Below are positions 1 to 9,240 of a stretch of DNA of 64,000 nucleotides, piece after piece. This DNA is from CAZIAK01 sp964537035 (lineage in GTDB: Bacteria > Planctomycetota > B15-G4). Every line of letters begins with the position of its first letter. The stretch's first letter is position 1. A model generated the notes under the pieces. It was not told where the DNA came from. It ran no database searches and was given only the letters and a program-made list of their open reading frames with translations. Location of the stretch: the NCBI GenBank assembly GCA_964537035.1, contig CAZIAK010000007.1, positions 62,001 through 126,000 of the forward strand, written 5' to 3'. The translations under genes were made by a program, and so were the position numbers.

Positions 1-48
1 GCCAGCCGCTGACCTCGCGCCGGGCGAGATGGTCTATAGCGTGCTCTA

Positions 49-70
49 GCAGCCTCTCTCAGAAGGCTGC
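49..70 (-). terminator. hairpin downstream of the esterase gene
   Basis: A perfect 7-bp inverted repeat (GCAGCCT at 49-55, AGGCTGC at 64-70) with an 8-nt loop lies about 11 nt past the stop codon of the minus-strand esterase gene. No clear T-run follows, so this is a weak intrinsic-terminator candidate. Confidence 0.3.
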
Positions 71-81
71 CAAAGAGCCTC

Positions 82-2658
82 CTAAGGCAGCTCCCAGCGG
101 TGATTGAACCAGCCCGCCGCGAGCACTCCCCCGTCACCCTCGCTGAGCACCTGGCTGTTGAAGACTACATAGTCCGGGAAGCCCACGCCGGAGACGAACG
201 GGGCGAGCACGTACGACTCCCGCACCGCTCTCACACCGCTGAAGCCCAGAGCGCCCACCAAGCCACCCGGTCTGGGTCGGACGAACACCGCGACCAGGTC
301 ATCACCCTCCCACCGTTGCTCACCCAAGCGCACCGAACCCTGGGTCACGACAAGATCGCCTCCCACTGCAGCCTGGCTACGCCAATCGTCAGGCCAGGGC
401 GCTGAAGACCAGCGGATGGGCTCGCCCTCCTCTGGCAGGAGAGTCGTCCAGGCCGAGTTGCAGGTCGCATTGCCCAGCAAGATGGGATTGCCCGGCGGTG
501 GCCGCCGAAGGTAGTCGTCGTCCTCCAGGACAGTGACTTGCCCATTGGCCCGGTAGCGCCACTCCTGTGCCAGTTGCTGAGCACGCTGCATCAGCTCGGC
601 GCTCATGGACGGCCCACCCTGAGTGCCTACCACGAACAGGAAGTCGTCATCGAAGGCCCGCTTGAGGGGCCCACTGCGAGACGGGCGCTTCTCTTCTTGA
701 TCGAGCTGTCCGTGGCGCCAGCCCCCGTCGTCCTGGATCAAGATGCGTGAGCCTGCCCAGCGACCCAGCTCAAGGGTGCTGCCATCGATCTGCACATGGG
801 GTACCGGCTCTCCCCCGATCTCCAACACCGCCAGAGCCCGGACGTTCTTCGTCTCGACGGTGGCTGTCTCCGTGTGAGCGTCCCAGCTCGCGGTGACCGA
901 CGACGGCGAGCCGTATTTCTGGGGTTGGAGCAAGGAAACCCAGAAGTGTGTCGAATCGACCCCGGGATCTACGGACGTGAAGGCGATCTCCGCAGGCGCC
1001 TCCTCGAGAGCACTGCGACGGAACAGCGAGAAGATGCCGGGCCAGTCCGTGCAATCCGCTCCGGCAGAGGCCTCTCCGTCCCACCAATGGCCCGCACCCG
1101 GCTGAAAGTGCCGTTCAGGCGATGCCCCGGCCGCTTCCAGCGCTGCCACCATCGTGTGGGCCTGCGCCGGTTCGACGTTCGTGTCCCCTTCTCCATGGAG
1201 GACGAAGGCCGGCACCTGCACCAGGTTGTCGATCAGGTCCAGCGTTGCCGAAGCACGATCCGCTCCATGCCAGAGCGAGCGGAGACTCCCGTCGGGACGG
1301 CCTCCATAGCTATCGAAACTCTCCCAGCCCGCGCTAGGCGCCACCGCCGCGAAACCGTCGGGATCGTTGGCAGCCAGATGCCAGCTGCCGTGCCCGCCCA
1401 TGGAGTGCCCGGTCACGTAGACTCGACTCCGCCGTACACCGGTTCGGGCCAGGGCGTGTTCCAGCACTTCATAGGCATCCCGACGCCCCCAGTCTTGCCA
1501 GTCGAACCCGAAGGGACTGCGGTTGGTGGGCGCCACAATCCAGAAGTCAGGCTTGGGTGCGTAGGTCACGACCTGACCGAAGGCGTTGACTCCTGCGCCA
1601 TGCAGGCTCAATACCAGCCCGGCGTCTCTCCCCGGCCCCACGGTTGGCCTGTCGACAGCGGGCTCGGCAGGCGCTCCAGGATCAGGAGGCAGCAGCCCGT
1701 AGAACTGCACCGAGCCATCAACCTTCGACACGAAGGTCACCCGGCGGGCTGCGTCTGCCGTCTTGATGGGCAGCTCGAGCGTGGCCAACAACAGTGGCTC
1801 CGCATCATCCGGAGCCCGAATCTCCAGCCGACGCAACCAGGACGTCACTCCGCTGGGGACACTCACGCCGGGTCGCAGGCGCTGATGCAACGTCAGGGTC
1901 TCAACGGCCAAGGGCCGCACGTCGTGGTCCAGGGTGATCAGCGATGGCTCGAACAGCTCATCACCTGCCAGGGCAACCCTCACGCCGCCCAGACTCTCGC
2001 GAGAAGCGTTCAGGACCAAGACCCCGACGGGGCCCGCGTCCACTGCCCCGCTGATCAAGTCAGGGACCACATCGCCCCACCGGCCGTGCATCAGCGGTGA
2101 CGACGGGGCGATCAACTCCAAGCCCAGACGCCCTCGGATGCCATGGACCCAGAGATGGTTCTCTCCCTCGTTCAACCAGATCGGCACGCCACCGTGACCG
2201 TATCCGTAGTAGTCACCCACCACAGAGCGACCGTTCACCCAGAGGCTCAGCGCCCTGCTCAGCCGGGCGATCATCACGCCCGCTCGGGGAGACTGGATCG
2301 TCGTTGCCGCCCAGCCCAGAGCCCCTTCTCCCCTGGGACGACCCAGCTCGTCGGCAGGCCAACGCTCCCAGCGCTGAGCATCTTTCAGCTCACCGCGCAC
2401 CTCGTCACCCACCTGTGGCAGCGGGGCGTTTGGCTCCAGCAGGTAGTCGCGCAGCACCGCGTCCGGGCGAATGGGGCGGCGACCCCGGTCGTCTACCGGG
2501 GCCAGGACCAGCCAGGACTCGGGGACCAGTCGCCCTGGCATCGCCTCCGCCGTTGAAACGCCTCCCGCGAGTTCCTCCCCACCGGTCGCTGCAGAGCGAC
2601 AGGACACAAGAGCAAGGGAGGTGAACAAGGCAGCAGTTGCTAGCACGGCGCGCGACAT
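82..2658 (-). CDS. secreted lipoprotein esterase (alpha/beta hydrolase)
   Basis: An 858-residue protein. The start at 2658 gives a lipoprotein signal ending LVSC with Cys20. The upstream in-frame extension lacks coding character. Residues ~345-560 form a prolyl-oligopeptidase/PHB-depolymerase-like alpha/beta hydrolase: SLHGAG is the oxyanion-hole region, GHSMGG holds the nucleophile (Ser419), and HGEGDTNV and GAGHWWDG plausibly carry the acid and His. The first ~300 residues resemble a beta-sandwich region. It is probably an exported esterase or peptidase; the substrate is unknown. It is transcribed away from the FG-GAP gene, with a shared ~190-bp upstream region in which I see no clear promoter. 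Confidence 0.8.
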   Translation of the reverse strand: MSRAVLATAALFTSLALVSCRSAATGGEELAGGVSTAEAMPGRLVPESWLVLAPVDDRGRRPIRPDAVLRDYLLEPNAPLPQVGDEVRGELKDAQRWERWPADELGRPRGEGALGWAATTIQSPRAGVMIARLSRALSLWVNGRSVVGDYYGYGHGGVPIWLNEGENHLWVHGIRGRLGLELIAPSSPLMHGRWGDVVPDLISGAVDAGPVGVLVLNASRESLGGVRVALAGDELFEPSLITLDHDVRPLAVETLTLHQRLRPGVSVPSGVTSWLRRLEIRAPDDAEPLLLATLELPIKTADAARRVTFVSKVDGSVQFYGLLPPDPGAPAEPAVDRPTVGPGRDAGLVLSLHGAGVNAFGQVVTYAPKPDFWIVAPTNRSPFGFDWQDWGRRDAYEVLEHALARTGVRRSRVYVTGHSMGGHGSWHLAANDPDGFAAVAPSAGWESFDSYGGRPDGSLRSLWHGADRASATLDLIDNLVQVPAFVLHGEGDTNVEPAQAHTMVAALEAAGASPERHFQPGAGHWWDGEASAGADCTDWPGIFSLFRRSALEEAPAEIAFTSVDPGVDSTHFWVSLLQPQKYGSPSSVTASWDAHTETATVETKNVRALAVLEIGGEPVPHVQIDGSTLELGRWAGSRILIQDDGGWRHGQLDQEEKRPSRSGPLKRAFDDDFLFVVGTQGGPSMSAELMQRAQQLAQEWRYRANGQVTVLEDDDYLRRPPPGNPILLGNATCNSAWTTLLPEEGEPIRWSSAPWPDDWRSQAAVGGDLVVTQGSVRLGEQRWEGDDLVAVFVRPRPGGLVGALGFSGVRAVRESYVLAPFVSGVGFPDYVVFNSQVLSEGDGGVLAAGWFNHRWELP

Positions 2659-2850
2659 GGTCTCGAATCCAGAGGAGAAGACAGCCCGGCCGCCACAGAC
2701 CAGGCGGCCTCGTCGACCCTCTGAAGAGCCGACTCCTGCCCATGATCGCGCCCCGTCACGCGAAGCGAAACCCCCGACCCCACAGGCGGTTGGATCCACC
2801 CATGAACGCCACGGCCTTGGTACCGTGACGCCCCCCTGCGGAGCCTTCCC

Positions 2851-4527
2851 ATGCCGTGCGATTTCCGGCCACAGACCCTCTGGCCCCTCTGGGCCGCCGT
2901 GGCCCTGACGATCTGGAGCCCGAGCACCCCCGCTCAGCCCGTCGACCTCTCTGTGTGTACTGCAACACGCATCTACAACAACCCGGACCCCCACCCGCCC
3001 CAGCGCTGCGCGGTGAAGAACATGCCCGGGCCGGAGCACATCCCCGAGTGCGCCACCCTCGACCACTTCGGCTCATCCATCGCCGTCGGGGGCGACTTCA
3101 ACGGCGACGGAGCGGCAGACGTGGTCATGGGCGGCAGCAGCGACACCAACATCGATGGCCAGAGCACCCAGGCCTGGCTCTTTCTCGGCTCCCAGAACAC
3201 CCCCGCCCTCACCCTCGACGGCGATGGCCATACCGACCTGTTTGGCGCCGCACTCTGCTTCGTCCCTGATCTGAACGGCGACGGGAGGGATGAACTCGCC
3301 GTAGGTGCACCGGCCGCGGGAAGTTCAGGCCGGGTGTTCCTCTTCTTCGGCAGCAGCCTCGATGAGATCGCCGAGCCGGCACGCCACCGCGCCCTCTCTT
3401 CAGCGGATGTCATCTTGCAGGGCCACCAAAGCCAAGGTCGCTTCGGCGCGAGCCTGGCCAGCGGCGACATGGACGGTGATGGGCGGCCAGATCTCATCGT
3501 CGGCGCCCCAGGCTGTCGGGCCTCAGACCCCGCAGGATTCGCCGGTTCGGTGGCCCTGTTCTCCGGCCTCGACCTCGCTGGGACGACGCCTGCGCCCCCC
3601 GCGTCTGACGGTGCAACGGAAGACCTCCCCCACAGCCCACGGCTGCTCCTGGCCAGCAAGGCTCAGCACCGGTGGACGGGCCTCCTCCCTGGGGATCGCT
3701 TCGGCCACAGCCTGACGATGGCAGGCAACCTCGACGGACAGCCCGGCGCAGAAGTCCTTGTGGGCGCGCCTCAGGTTGACCCCACCGACCTGCAGCGGCA
3801 ACGCGCGGCGACGGGGAGCGGTTACTGCTGGGCCCTGTCTGCCCAGTCTTCCGCCCCGAGGCTTCAGTTCGGCCCGCTCGACTACGACAACCTGCCGCTG
3901 CAGTTCGGCGAAGGCTTCGGCGCAGCCGTGGCCGGCGCCCGCGATCTGAACGGCGACGGCGTCCCTGATCTCGTCGTGGGAGCACCGCTCTTCAAGTCCA
4001 TCACGAAGGTCAACGATGCGCTTGTCGCTGGCCAGGACAACGGCCGGGTGTGGTTCTTCTCAGGCGCAGACGGCCGACCATTCTTCGCGAACACAGCCCC
4101 AGCCAGCGCCAAAGAGCCGGGCTCGCCAAGGCTGGTGTCCGACGATCCCACGGCCCAGCTGGGTTGGTCTCTCGCCTTCGTCGACGACGCCACGGGAGAC
4201 GGCTTCAGCGATCTCGTCGTGGGCGCCCGAGGCGAGTCCAGCGAGCCCACCGCCTGCCCCTGGAATCGCAAGCTCCCGGTGGGAGACGCGGTCGCCGGAG
4301 CGGTCCACATCATCGACGGACGTACAGGCCAGAGCGTCACCCGCATCACCGGCGTCGCCACCCTCGACCTCGTGGGCCAGGCCATCGCCACCTTCGACAT
4401 GGACGGAGACGGGCTGGCCGAAGTCTTCTGCAGCGCGGCCTCCTGGGCACCCAAGGGCAGCCCCCTCTCCAGGCAAGAACAGGGCCAGGCCTACATGATG
4501 CAGGGATCCCACATCGCCAAGCGCTGA
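2851..4527 (+). CDS. secreted FG-GAP (integrin-alpha-like) beta-propeller protein
   Basis: A 558-residue protein with an N-terminal signal peptide (hydrophobic segment about residues 10-28, cleavage near STPAQP). Seven FG-GAP repeats follow, each with an FG-type start, a calcium-binding D-x-N/D-G-D-G loop (for example DFNGDG, DLNGDG, DMDGDG) and a VGAP-like end. That makes one complete seven-bladed propeller of the integrin-alpha type. One blade (NLDGQPG) and one other (DATGDG) have altered calcium loops. Likely cell-surface adhesion or polymer binding. The start is the first Met before the signal peptide. It ends 77 nt before the ada-like gene. Confidence 0.85.
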   Translation: MPCDFRPQTLWPLWAAVALTIWSPSTPAQPVDLSVCTATRIYNNPDPHPPQRCAVKNMPGPEHIPECATLDHFGSSIAVGGDFNGDGAADVVMGGSSDTNIDGQSTQAWLFLGSQNTPALTLDGDGHTDLFGAALCFVPDLNGDGRDELAVGAPAAGSSGRVFLFFGSSLDEIAEPARHRALSSADVILQGHQSQGRFGASLASGDMDGDGRPDLIVGAPGCRASDPAGFAGSVALFSGLDLAGTTPAPPASDGATEDLPHSPRLLLASKAQHRWTGLLPGDRFGHSLTMAGNLDGQPGAEVLVGAPQVDPTDLQRQRAATGSGYCWALSAQSSAPRLQFGPLDYDNLPLQFGEGFGAAVAGARDLNGDGVPDLVVGAPLFKSITKVNDALVAGQDNGRVWFFSGADGRPFFANTAPASAKEPGSPRLVSDDPTAQLGWSLAFVDDATGDGFSDLVVGARGESSEPTACPWNRKLPVGDAVAGAVHIIDGRTGQSVTRITGVATLDLVGQAIATFDMDGDGLAEVFCSAASWAPKGSPLSRQEQGQAYMMQGSHIAKR

Positions 4528-4604
4528 CGGCGGCCAGACTGCCAGAGAGTTCGACGTCCATTCCTCGGTGGACGGGCGCTGCGCTCGGCGCCACCGTACA
4601 GACC

Positions 4605-5660
4605 ATGTCCACCACCGAACTCCCACCACAAAGCGAGATGCTCGCCGCCTTCCTGGCCGGAGACGCAGCCTACGACGGCGTGTTCTTCACCGCGGTGCGC
4701 ACCACGGGAATCTTCTGCAGACCGTCCTGCAGCGCACGCAAGCCGCTGCCCAAGAACGTCGAGTTCTTCGCCAAGAGCAGAGACGCGACCTTCGCTGGCT
4801 ACCGACCCTGCAAACGCTGCAAGCCCCTGCAACTCCCAGGCGCCACACCAGACTGGCTGATCGATTTGCTCACCCAGGTCGACGCAGACCCCAGCCGCCG
4901 TTGGCGAGACGCCGATCTACGCGCCGCCGGACTGTCCCCAGAGCGGGTGCGCCGTTGGTTCCTCGCCCACCACGGCATGACCTTTCACGCTTACCAACGG
5001 GGGCGACGGCTGGGCCGGGCCCTCGACCATCTCGGACAAGGCGGCGACCTCTTGGCCGTGGGCATGAAGGCGGGTTGGGAGTCCGCGAGCGGTTTCGCCA
5101 CGGCGCTCAAGCAGCTGGCAGGACGTTCGCCAGGGCGCTCCCGAGACAAGGCCGTGCTGCACGTGGACCGACTGGCCTCGCCGCTGGGCCCCCTGATCGC
5201 AGGAGCCACGGACGACGGGCTCTGCCTGCTGGAGTTCGCCGACCGGCCCATGCTCGAGCGACAGCTGCAGACGTTGCAGCGACGCCTCGCCGCCGTGCTC
5301 GTCCCCGGACGCCATGCTCACGTCGACGCCGTGCAACGCCAGCTCGACGAGTATCTCTGCGCCAAGCGGCAGCAGTTCGATGTGCCCCTGGTCACCCCAG
5401 GCACCGAATGGCAGCAGCAGGTCTGGCGCGCGCTCTGCGAGATCCCCTACGGCGAGACCACGAGCTACGGCGCGCTGGCCAAGAGCCTCAACCGACCCAC
5501 CGCTCCCCGGGCCGTGGCCCGCGCCAACGGAGACAACCGCCTGGCCATTCTCATCCCCTGCCACCGGGTCATCGCCGCTGACGGCTCACTCTCTGGCTAC
5601 GGCGGTGGCAAGTGGCGCAAGCAGAGACTGCTGGAGCTGGAAGGCGCTCTCGACGACTGA
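4605..5660 (+). CDS. ada: Ada-type bifunctional DNA methyl-repair protein and regulator
   Basis: A 351-residue protein with the full three-part Ada order. The N-terminal zinc/methyl-phosphotriester acceptor domain has Cys38, Cys42, Cys69 and Cys72 (FCRPSC and PCKRC). An AraC-type helix-turn-helix region occupies ~85-170. The C-terminal O6-alkylguanine methyltransferase has the PCHRV acceptor site, Cys319. In characterised Ada proteins methylation of the first domain turns the protein into a transcriptional activator, and the C-terminal Cys takes methyl groups from O6-methylguanine. The ATG at 4605 starts the Ada domain; the longer frame upstream overlaps the FG-GAP gene and is not coding. No partner alk genes are adjacent. 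Confidence 0.92.
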   Translation: MSTTELPPQSEMLAAFLAGDAAYDGVFFTAVRTTGIFCRPSCSARKPLPKNVEFFAKSRDATFAGYRPCKRCKPLQLPGATPDWLIDLLTQVDADPSRRWRDADLRAAGLSPERVRRWFLAHHGMTFHAYQRGRRLGRALDHLGQGGDLLAVGMKAGWESASGFATALKQLAGRSPGRSRDKAVLHVDRLASPLGPLIAGATDDGLCLLEFADRPMLERQLQTLQRRLAAVLVPGRHAHVDAVQRQLDEYLCAKRQQFDVPLVTPGTEWQQQVWRALCEIPYGETTSYGALAKSLNRPTAPRAVARANGDNRLAILIPCHRVIAADGSLSGYGGGKWRKQRLLELEGALDD

Positions 5661-5765
5661 GCCCAGTACCAAGAACACGCTGCACGCCGATTCGAGCCGA
5701 GGCGCAGACTCCCGGCTTGCCTTGTTCATGATCTCCTGCAGCGACCGCGCCTGGGCTCTTGCCGC

Positions 5766-7199
5766 TCAAGCCAAGCGCTGCTCCCAGGCTGCGATCTGCA
5801 CCTTCACGTTCTGCGGCGACGTTCCACCAATGGCCGAGCGCGCCGCCACCGCAGCTTGGGGCGTCAAGACCTCGCGCACTGAGGCGTCGAAGGCGCTGTG
5901 GCACTGGCACAGCTCGTCGTCGGTGAGATCAACCAGATCGACTCCCCGGCCTTCGGCCAGCTTGACCATGGCCCCCACCGCTTCGTGGGCACTTCTGAAA
6001 CTGCAGCCCTTGCGCACCAACCAGTCTGCGGCCTCGGTGGCCAGCAGATAGCCGGACGGGTCGTTGACGGCGGCAGCCATGGCGTCGGTGTCGAAGGTCA
6101 GCTCGCCCAGCATGGCTTCGGTCACCTCCAGCATCTCGCCCAGGGTGTCGTCCGCTTCGAACAACACGGGCTTGTCCTCTTGCAGATCCTTGCTGTAGCC
6201 CAGGGGCAGACCCCGCTGCAGCTCCAACAGGTTCGAGACTGCGTTGGCGACCTTGATGGCCTTGGCCCGCAGCAGCTCGGCGCCGTCCGGGTTGCGCTTC
6301 TGAGGCATGATCGAGCTGCCCGTAGAGACGCTGTCGCCCAGGCGCGCGAAGCCAAACTCCCGGCTGCACCACAGCACGAGATCTGCTCCCAGGCGCGAGA
6401 GTGTCGTGGCACAGCAAGCCATGGCCGCAGCAAAGGCGGTGGCATCACGACGGGACGACACCGCTTCCAGGCTGTTGGGAGAGGGCTGTGCGAAGCCCAA
6501 CTCTCGAGCCGTGAGCGACCGGTCGATGGGGAACGTCGTGCCCGTGCCAGCGCCCGCACCGAGGGGACATTCTTGGGGCAGGGACTCAAGCCCCCGGCGA
6601 TCCTGTTCCAGCATCTCGACATAGGCCAACAGCACGTGGCCCAGCAGCACGGGTTGGGCCCGCTGCAGATGGGTGTAGAACGGCAGCAGCGCCTGCCCAT
6701 GGTCGCTTGCCAGGGACAACAACGCCCGCTGCACGCCTGCCAGCTGGACCTTCAGCCTGGCGGACGCATCGATCAGATACAGCCGCAGGTCGGTGGCCAC
6801 CTGGTCATTGCGGCTCCGGCCTGTGTGCAAGCGACGCCCGTCCTCACCGATCAGCTCCGTGAGCCGACGCTCCACGGCCATGTGGATGTCTTCGTCTTCA
6901 GGGCGATCCTGAAAGAGCCCGGACTCAAACTCCCCTTCCACCTGGCGCAGGCCGGCCACGATGTTGTCCACGCTCGCTGCAGGGAGGATGCCGGTGCGAC
7001 CCAGCATCTTCGCGTGGGCCAGAGAGCCTGCGATGTCCACCTTCCAGAGGCGCTGATCGAAGGCGAAGCTGCGGTTGATGGCGTGCAGTGCAGGATGGAT
7101 GCCGCCGGCAAAGCGTCCCCTCAGCAAGGGCTCGTTGGGGTCGCCACTGTGGGCCTGCCGGGCCTGCTCTGCGCCGTCTCCAAGGCTGTCCAGACTCAT
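5766..7199 (-). CDS. argH: argininosuccinate lyase
   Basis: A 477-residue fumarase-superfamily enzyme that splits argininosuccinate into arginine and fumarate, the last step of arginine synthesis. Signature elements are GRSRNDQVATD (127-137), THLQRAQP (176-183) and the mobile catalytic loop GSSIMPQKRNPD (294-305). The length is normal, with a short polar N-terminal extension. The ATG at 7199 overlaps the argE stop by 4 nt (ATGA). It is the last gene of the eight-gene arginine operon and converges on ada. Confidence 0.95.
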   Translation of the reverse strand: MSLDSLGDGAEQARQAHSGDPNEPLLRGRFAGGIHPALHAINRSFAFDQRLWKVDIAGSLAHAKMLGRTGILPAASVDNIVAGLRQVEGEFESGLFQDRPEDEDIHMAVERRLTELIGEDGRRLHTGRSRNDQVATDLRLYLIDASARLKVQLAGVQRALLSLASDHGQALLPFYTHLQRAQPVLLGHVLLAYVEMLEQDRRGLESLPQECPLGAGAGTGTTFPIDRSLTARELGFAQPSPNSLEAVSSRRDATAFAAAMACCATTLSRLGADLVLWCSREFGFARLGDSVSTGSSIMPQKRNPDGAELLRAKAIKVANAVSNLLELQRGLPLGYSKDLQEDKPVLFEADDTLGEMLEVTEAMLGELTFDTDAMAAAVNDPSGYLLATEAADWLVRKGCSFRSAHEAVGAMVKLAEGRGVDLVDLTDDELCQCHSAFDASVREVLTPQAAVAARSAIGGTSPQNVKVQIAAWEQRLA

Positions 7200-8314
7200 G
7201 ATGCGCTCTCTCCGCTTGCGGCGGATGGGGCCGAACGGTCATCCCGTTGCACGGCCAGGAAGTTCTCGGCGATGTGAGTGTAGGCCTCTGCAGCGGCTTC
7301 GACCTGACTCACTGCGACCCACTCGTCGGGGGCGTGGCTGGCGGCAGATGTGCCCGGTCCCATGACCACAGCAGGCGTGTCACCCAGGTGGAACATGTCG
7401 GACACTCCACCAAACCCGCGCACCACACCGCTCGGGCTGGCTGCTGCGGCGGTGGTCACGATCTCGGCGGTGTCCGCGGTGCGCACAGGCAGGTAGCGGT
7501 TGCTACGCACCACCACTTCGCCGGCTACCGCCGAACGCAACAGCGCGAGCAGCTGCTCGTTGTCGCAACCCGGCGTGGGCCGACCGTCGATCTCGAACGA
7601 ACACTCGCCGGGCAGGACGTTGGCACGGGTGCCACCGGCCATGACCGTGGCCTGCAACGTGGGCGGCCCCAGCAAGCTGTCGGCGCCAGGGAGCTGCAAC
7701 TGCTGCACGGCCAGCACATCACGGGCGGCGAGTTCTACGGCGTTCACGCCCTCCCACGGCCGCGACGCATGGCAAGCACGACCCTTCGCCACCACCTTCG
7801 CTCGCAAGAGTCCCCGCTGACCGGGGCACACATCCAGGCCTGTGGGCTCGCCTACAACCGCCGCGTCAAAGCTGGGCAGATCATCGAGGCAGGCTTCGAT
7901 GCCCTCACCCCCCGTCTCTTCATCGCAGACGAAGGCCAGCACCAGACGGCCAGAGAACCGTGACGGATGGAGTTGTGTGGCGGCCACGGCCATGGCAGCC
8001 ACGCTCGACTTGGCGTCGTTCGCGCCACGGCCGAAGACCATGCCATCCTGCAAGGATCCGTCCCACGGATCGCGGGTCCAACCCTCGCCCACCGGGACCA
8101 CGTCGATGTGTGAGCAGAGCAACAATCCCCGCTCAGCGCTCCCCGCGGACGGCGCTGACCCTTCAACGCAGGCCAGCACGTTGCGCCCGTGGATCGTGGC
8201 TCGGATGCCGTGCACCTCCAACCAGTTCGCCAGCGCATCCCGACACAAGGCCTCGTCACCAGAGACCGAGGGCTGGGTCACGAGCAGGCGCAGCAGATCG
8301 ATGACAGCGCTCAT
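7196..8314 (-). CDS. argE: M20-family deacylase (ArgE-like; acylcitrulline or acylornithine)
   Basis: A 372-residue M20 metallopeptidase-fold amidohydrolase. Metal-site motifs are SHIDVVP (His69, Asp71), RGANDAKS (Asp100) and DEETGG (Glu132/133). In operons with an ArgF' transcarbamylase this enzyme removes the acyl group from N-acylcitrulline rather than from ornithine. Given the neighbouring transcarbamylase, the substrate here is more likely N-acetyl- or N-succinylcitrulline (inference). It is joined to both neighbours by ATGA overlaps. Confidence 0.85.
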   Translation of the reverse strand: MSAVIDLLRLLVTQPSVSGDEALCRDALANWLEVHGIRATIHGRNVLACVEGSAPSAGSAERGLLLCSHIDVVPVGEGWTRDPWDGSLQDGMVFGRGANDAKSSVAAMAVAATQLHPSRFSGRLVLAFVCDEETGGEGIEACLDDLPSFDAAVVGEPTGLDVCPGQRGLLRAKVVAKGRACHASRPWEGVNAVELAARDVLAVQQLQLPGADSLLGPPTLQATVMAGGTRANVLPGECSFEIDGRPTPGCDNEQLLALLRSAVAGEVVVRSNRYLPVRTADTAEIVTTAAAASPSGVVRGFGGVSDMFHLGDTPAVVMGPGTSAASHAPDEWVAVSQVEAAAEAYTHIAENFLAVQRDDRSAPSAASGESAS

Positions 8315-9240
8315 GAGCCCACCTGCTCCTGCAGCCCACGCTCACGCGCGCCCTCAGCTTGTCGGGACACCAGGGTGCCGCAGCCCTTCTCGGTGAACAG
8401 CTCCAGCAGCAACGAACCCGGGTCCTTGCCCGACAGAATGTGCCCCCGATCGACGCCACCCTCTACGGCGTCGATGAGCGCCGCCATCTTGGGCTTCATG
8501 CCCCCACGGACCGTGCCGTCTTGCTGGGCGGCCTGAGCCTGGGCCAGGGTCAAGGCCGCCACCAGACTGCCCGGGTCGTCCATGTCGGCGAGCAACCCCG
8601 GCACGTTGGTGAGCAGCAGCAGCTTCGCCGCATCGAGAGAGCGGGCCAGAATCGAGGCCACCGTATCCGCGTTGATGTTGAGGATGTTCCCCTCGGCATC
8701 ACTACCCAAGGACGACACCACGGGGACGTAGCCATTGTCCATCAGCAGGGCCAGCAGAGCGGTGTTGGTGCCGGTGACATCGCCCACGAGACCGAAGTCC
8801 ACCAGGTTCTCTTCGCCCGTCTCTTCGTCGACCACCGCCACGGGGCGACGGCGTTCAGCGTGGAGCAGATCACCATCGACTCCAGACAACCCCACCGCCG
8901 ACACGCCTTCAGCCCTCAATGCCGACAGGATGTCCACGTTGACCTGCCCAGCGAAGACCATCTTGGCCACGTCGAGGGTGGCTTCATCGGTCACTCGGCG
9001 GCCGCCGACCACATGGGTGGCCATGCCCAACCGCTCGGCCATGGCCGTCGCCTGAGGGCCACCGCCATGAACAATGGTCACCCGAATGCCCACATGCACC
9101 AGCAGCGAGATGTCTCCCGCCAGCGAGCGCAGCGACGTGGCATCGGCGGCCAGTTCGCCCCCCAGCTTGACCACGAACGTGCTGCCCTTGTGGCGGCGCA
9201 TGTACGGCAAGGCCTGCTTCAACAACTTGATGTCCTTCAC
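8311..9240 (-). CDS. argB: N-acylglutamate kinase (acetylglutamate kinase family)
   Basis: About 309 residues of the amino-acid kinase family, which phosphorylates N-acetylglutamate (or its N-succinyl analogue here). Motifs are VKLGGELA near the N-terminus, VHGGGPQA for the substrate loop, and NINADTVAS toward the C-terminus. I chose GTG at 9240 because it makes a 4-nt GTGA overlap with the argF' stop, matching every other junction in the operon. An ATG at 9264 would give 8 extra, unconserved residues and a 28-nt overlap. Confidence 0.93.
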   Translation of the reverse strand: MKDIKLLKQALPYMRRHKGSTFVVKLGGELAADATSLRSLAGDISLLVHVGIRVTIVHGGGPQATAMAERLGMATHVVGGRRVTDEATLDVAKMVFAGQVNVDILSALRAEGVSAVGLSGVDGDLLHAERRRPVAVVDEETGEENLVDFGLVGDVTGTNTALLALLMDNGYVPVVSSLGSDAEGNILNINADTVASILARSLDAAKLLLLTNVPGLLADMDDPGSLVAALTLAQAQAAQQDGTVRGGMKPKMAALIDAVEGGVDRGHILSGKDPGSLLLELFTEKGCGTLVSRQAEGARERGLQEQVGS